Positions 61,669 to 64,000 of a DNA stretch of 64,000 nucleotides are shown in pieces; positions within the stretch are counted from its first letter, which is position 1; each line of letters begins with the position of its first letter. Location of the stretch: the NCBI GenBank assembly GCA_947441065.1, contig CANESI010000004.1, forward strand, positions 62,001 through 126,000, given 5' to 3'. Origin of the DNA: Caulobacteraceae bacterium. GTDB lineage: Bacteria > Pseudomonadota > Alphaproteobacteria > Caulobacterales > Caulobacteraceae. The translations under genes were made by a program, and so were the position numbers. The notes below the pieces were generated by a model, which was not told the DNA's origin, did no database searches, and was given only the letters and a program-made list of their open reading frames with translations.

Positions 61669-61823
61669 CATGGGGCGTCCCGAAATATTACCCCTATCAA
61701 CAGGCGGCACATGAAGTTTACGGGGCTAATGTGAAGCTTGCGCGACGATTGGGCAGGCAACCAACGACAGCTATTTCATTTGTACCAAGACCGCGCAAAA
61801 CGCCCCACGGTATGGACCAATCT

Positions 61824-62651
61824 CTATACGAGGCGTGCGCGCACCTGGCTCGAGAGCCAATCAAGCAGCGTCACGCTCAGCACGTAAGCCACCACGATCC
61901 ATGCCACCTGATCAAAGGCAAAGATCCTTATTCGCTCTTCCAGTTCAAATCCGATGCCGCCGGCACCAACCACGCCCAAGATGGCGGCATTTCGAAAGTT
62001 GGATTCCAGCGTATAGAGTGATTGACTGGCCATGACGGGAACGACCTGCGGCAAGAGGCCAAGTCTCATCGCCTCAATCCTGTTGCCCCCCGAGGCTAAA
62101 ATGCCCTGGGATGGCCTCGTGTCACTATTTTCTATCGCCTCCGCAAACTGTTTGGACAGATGCGGAAAATCTGCCAGTGCCAAGGCGATCACGCCCGCTA
62201 TCGGCCCTAAACCGAAGGCTGAAATCATCACCAGCGCCCAGACAAGGACCGGCACACCACGCAAAATGTCTAAGGTCCGCCTGACAGCGAAATGGATAAC
62301 TGGGTTTCGGATAACCGTCTTTGCCCCGATAATGCCGAGCGGCAGGGCCACGATTATCCCCAAGACCGTCCCAGACACGGCCATGGCAAAGGTGTCGAGC
62401 AGGGACTGGACTATTCTGAGTTCACCACCGTTCGCAAAGGGCGGGAACATCGCCTTGGTGAGGACCCCAAGCTTGGTAAAGCCTCGTGCCAGCACATCCA
62501 ATCTCAGATCAAGATTATGGCACATCCACCCAAAGAGGATGAGGCCACCGACCCAACAGATCCAGCGTCCAAAGCGATTGATCCAAGGCGGATAAACGCT
62601 ATTGGGCGCAATGAGGGTTGCGCGTTCAATGAGATCTGACCCGGCCGTCAC
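61824..62651 (-). CDS. phnE: PhnE-type phosphonate ABC transporter permease (second)
   Basis: A 275-residue permease with about six transmembrane helices and the binding-protein-dependent motif EAMRLGLLPQVVPVMASQSLYTLESNFRNAAILGVVGAGGIGFEL. It overlaps the preceding permease gene by 4 bp. Two PhnE subunits probably form a heterodimer in the inner membrane. Confidence 0.92.
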   Translation of the reverse strand: MTAGSDLIERATLIAPNSVYPPWINRFGRWICWVGGLILFGWMCHNLDLRLDVLARGFTKLGVLTKAMFPPFANGGELRIVQSLLDTFAMAVSGTVLGIIVALPLGIIGAKTVIRNPVIHFAVRRTLDILRGVPVLVWALVMISAFGLGPIAGVIALALADFPHLSKQFAEAIENSDTRPSQGILASGGNRIEAMRLGLLPQVVPVMASQSLYTLESNFRNAAILGVVGAGGIGFELEERIRIFAFDQVAWIVVAYVLSVTLLDWLSSQVRARLV

Positions 62652-63580
62652 GCGCCTTTCTCCAAACCCGTTAGTCGGTCACGGATCGCTTCGGACGTCA
62701 AATCAAGGACGAAAATCAGTCCGACGATCATGATGAGAACAGCGAAATAGGTGTCAAATTCGGTAAATGTAATGGCGCGCGATAACTCGACCCCAATACC
62801 GCCAGCGCCCACAATTCCAAGGGCTGCTGCCCCTCCGACATTGATCTCAAGCCGAAGGAGTGAATAGGAGGCGAGGTTTGGAAGGACTTGGGGCATCAGA
62901 CCAAAGCGCAATTGCTGCCACCAGTTGCCCCCCGCAGACTGAACCGCTTCCAACTGATGCATGTCTGCCGCTTCATTGGCCTCCGCAAAGAGCTTGGTTA
63001 GGCTAGCCGTTGTGCCCAGGGTTAAGGCAATGACCCCTGGGATTGGGCCTAACCCAAAGGCCGCGACAAGGATAAGGGCGAGGATGATATCGGGCAGGGT
63101 CCTGACCAGTTCCGAGATCCGGCGAACCGTCCAATAGACCCATACCGCTGGGGCTAGATTGCGCGCCGCCAAAAAGGATAGGGGCAAGGCAAAAATAGCG
63201 CCTAGCACTGTGGCGACAATGGCAATCTGGACCGTCTCGGCAAGGAGCTTGAGCCACAGATCCAGATCATAGAACCAGTAGAGCAGGGAGCCGGATGTGG
63301 CGCGATCTTCGAAAAGTCGGTCATGGTGGAGTTGGGGCAAAAGCCGGCTCAGGAAGTTGCCAATCCGTCCAAGGGCACCGTCACCCAAATAGCTAGAAAA
63401 CAGCCCACTCGCCTGAAAAGCACCGCCCAAGAGAAGCGTTACGACGAGAATCTGAAAAAGCTGTTGGAGCCGCCCTCGTCTCAAATTGCGGGACCGCTCG
63501 GCCTCGAAATGGTCGACGATCTGTTCCAAACGCCAAGAGGAGCGATCGGAATTGGTTGTCGGATCAACGGATTTCGACAA
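62648..63580 (-). CDS. phnE: PhnE-type phosphonate ABC transporter permease (first)
   Basis: About 310 residues if the TTG at 63580 is used (GAGG upstream; overlaps phnD by 17 bp). The frame continues to a TTG at 63661, and no ATG is available at this end, so the exact start is uncertain. About six transmembrane helices are seen, and the permease motif LEAVQSAGGNWWQQLRFGLMPQVLPNLASYSLLRLEINVGGAAALGIVGAGGIGVEL. It has a longer cytoplasmic N-terminus than the second permease. Confidence 0.9.
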   Translation of the reverse strand: MSKSVDPTTNSDRSSWRLEQIVDHFEAERSRNLRRGRLQQLFQILVVTLLLGGAFQASGLFSSYLGDGALGRIGNFLSRLLPQLHHDRLFEDRATSGSLLYWFYDLDLWLKLLAETVQIAIVATVLGAIFALPLSFLAARNLAPAVWVYWTVRRISELVRTLPDIILALILVAAFGLGPIPGVIALTLGTTASLTKLFAEANEAADMHQLEAVQSAGGNWWQQLRFGLMPQVLPNLASYSLLRLEINVGGAAALGIVGAGGIGVELSRAITFTEFDTYFAVLIMIVGLIFVLDLTSEAIRDRLTGLEKGA

Positions 63581-64000
63581 GGGCTTCGGCCTCGGTAGGA
63601 TCGAAAGCGGCGACCGCTGGCGTGGCCTTGGTTGCAAAGACAAAGGCTTCAGGGGCCTCAAGATGCATCGCGATATAGATACTGATCAGTTGGTATCGCA
63701 GGTCACTGGGCATATCTCTTCGTACCGCCAAGGCTTGCGAAACCGCAGGGCGTCCGCGCCAAATCTCCTTGAGATCGGCGCAAGGCTGTTCATTCGGCTT
63801 ATCGCTTCGGCAGAGGCGTTGATAGCGACCTGCATCAAGGATCAGAACGTCGCCCTTGCCAGAGCGCAGATCCCTTGCCGCCTGATCCAAACCTCCGGCG
63901 AAGATTTCGCGGCCAAGCTTGCTTGGATCGGTGCCAGCCGCGCGCAAGCCCGCCAGAGGCGCGTCATGGGCGATCTCGCCGCTGGCCACAAAGATGGGTT
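63564..64000 (-). CDS. phnD: PhnD-type phosphonate-binding periplasmic protein, C-terminal part (cut by window edge)
   Basis: The frame is open to the end of the window (..PIFVASGEIAHDAPLAGLRAAG) and closes at 63564. It contains GKGDVLILDAGRYQRLC and DLKEIWRGRPAVSQALAVRRDMPSDLRYQLISIYIAMHLE, as in the C-terminal lobe of phosphate/phosphonate-binding proteins. Its position before two phnE genes and phnC supports the name. The N-terminus with the signal peptide lies outside the window. Confidence 0.85.
   Translation of the reverse strand, partial: PIFVASGEIAHDAPLAGLRAAGTDPSKLGREIFAGGLDQAARDLRSGKGDVLILDAGRYQRLCRSDKPNEQPCADLKEIWRGRPAVSQALAVRRDMPSDLRYQLISIYIAMHLEAPEAFVFATKATPAVAAFDPTEAEALVEIR

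Noticed and set aside
1-64000. CRISPR arrays, tRNA and rRNA genes, riboswitches
   Set aside because: No regularly spaced repeats, cloverleaf sequences or known riboswitch cores were noticed by eye; a covariance-model search would be needed to exclude small RNAs.

Overview
The window reads as chromosomal or large-replicon DNA of an alphaproteobacterium, most likely from the Caulobacterales/Sphingomonadales side. Pointers are a MucR/Ros-type regulator, two TonB-dependent receptors with long plug and barrel domains, an SGNH esterase back to back with a YbbA/YbbP-type ABC pair, and a TIGR03643 protein. This assignment is inference; no rRNA or tRNA gene was seen.

Layout. (1) 0-13.9 kb: a PHP-fold metallohydrolase, an SDR, a family III CoA-transferase with an internally deleted isochorismatase pseudogene behind it, a MucR-like regulator lacking the usual zinc cysteines, two near-identical hybrid histidine kinases in tandem, and the ABC pair plus esterase. 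(2) 13.9-38.5 kb: a catabolic block between mobile-element debris (a truncated IS30 transposase on the left; a truncated traD-like gene, a ribbon-helix-helix gene and two perfect inverted repeats on the right). It encodes a TonB receptor, a GPH-type transporter, PepN, a beta-lactamase-fold hydrolase, a DmpA/BapA-type peptidase, an amidase, an asparaginase, a dipeptide epimerase, three PLP enzymes (one close to beta-phenylalanine aminotransferase), an acyl-CoA ligase, a thiolase and a TetR regulator. The enzyme set fits uptake and breakdown of a peptide containing D- and/or beta-amino acids: peptidases release the residues, the epimerase and aminotransferases convert them, and the ligase plus thiolase cut the resulting beta-keto acid. 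Short dyads of the form TGAT-N3-ATCA recur in most promoter regions of this block. (3) 38.5-46.7 kb: a patchwork with two copies of a 329-bp direct repeat, an IS256-family remnant, a TPR/cytochrome c pair, FolB-like, PNPOx-like and fasciclin proteins, and an outer-membrane porin. (4) 46.7-64 kb: a TonB receptor and a secreted tyrosine-phosphatase-like protein, then a C-P lyase locus. phnGHIJKL-phnM-DUF1045 run leftward, phnF-phnM2-EEP phosphodiesterase run rightward, and phnD-phnE-phnE-phnC-hexapeptide transferase-phnN run leftward off the right edge.

The phosphonate locus is complete for uptake and C-P bond cleavage except that no phnP is visible. Each of the two phnM genes is translationally coupled to a different candidate phosphodiesterase (2H-type DUF1045 or EEP-type), which could fill the phnP step. 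The two most interesting items are the peptide-catabolic block with its shared promoter motif and this duplicated phnM-phosphodiesterase arrangement.
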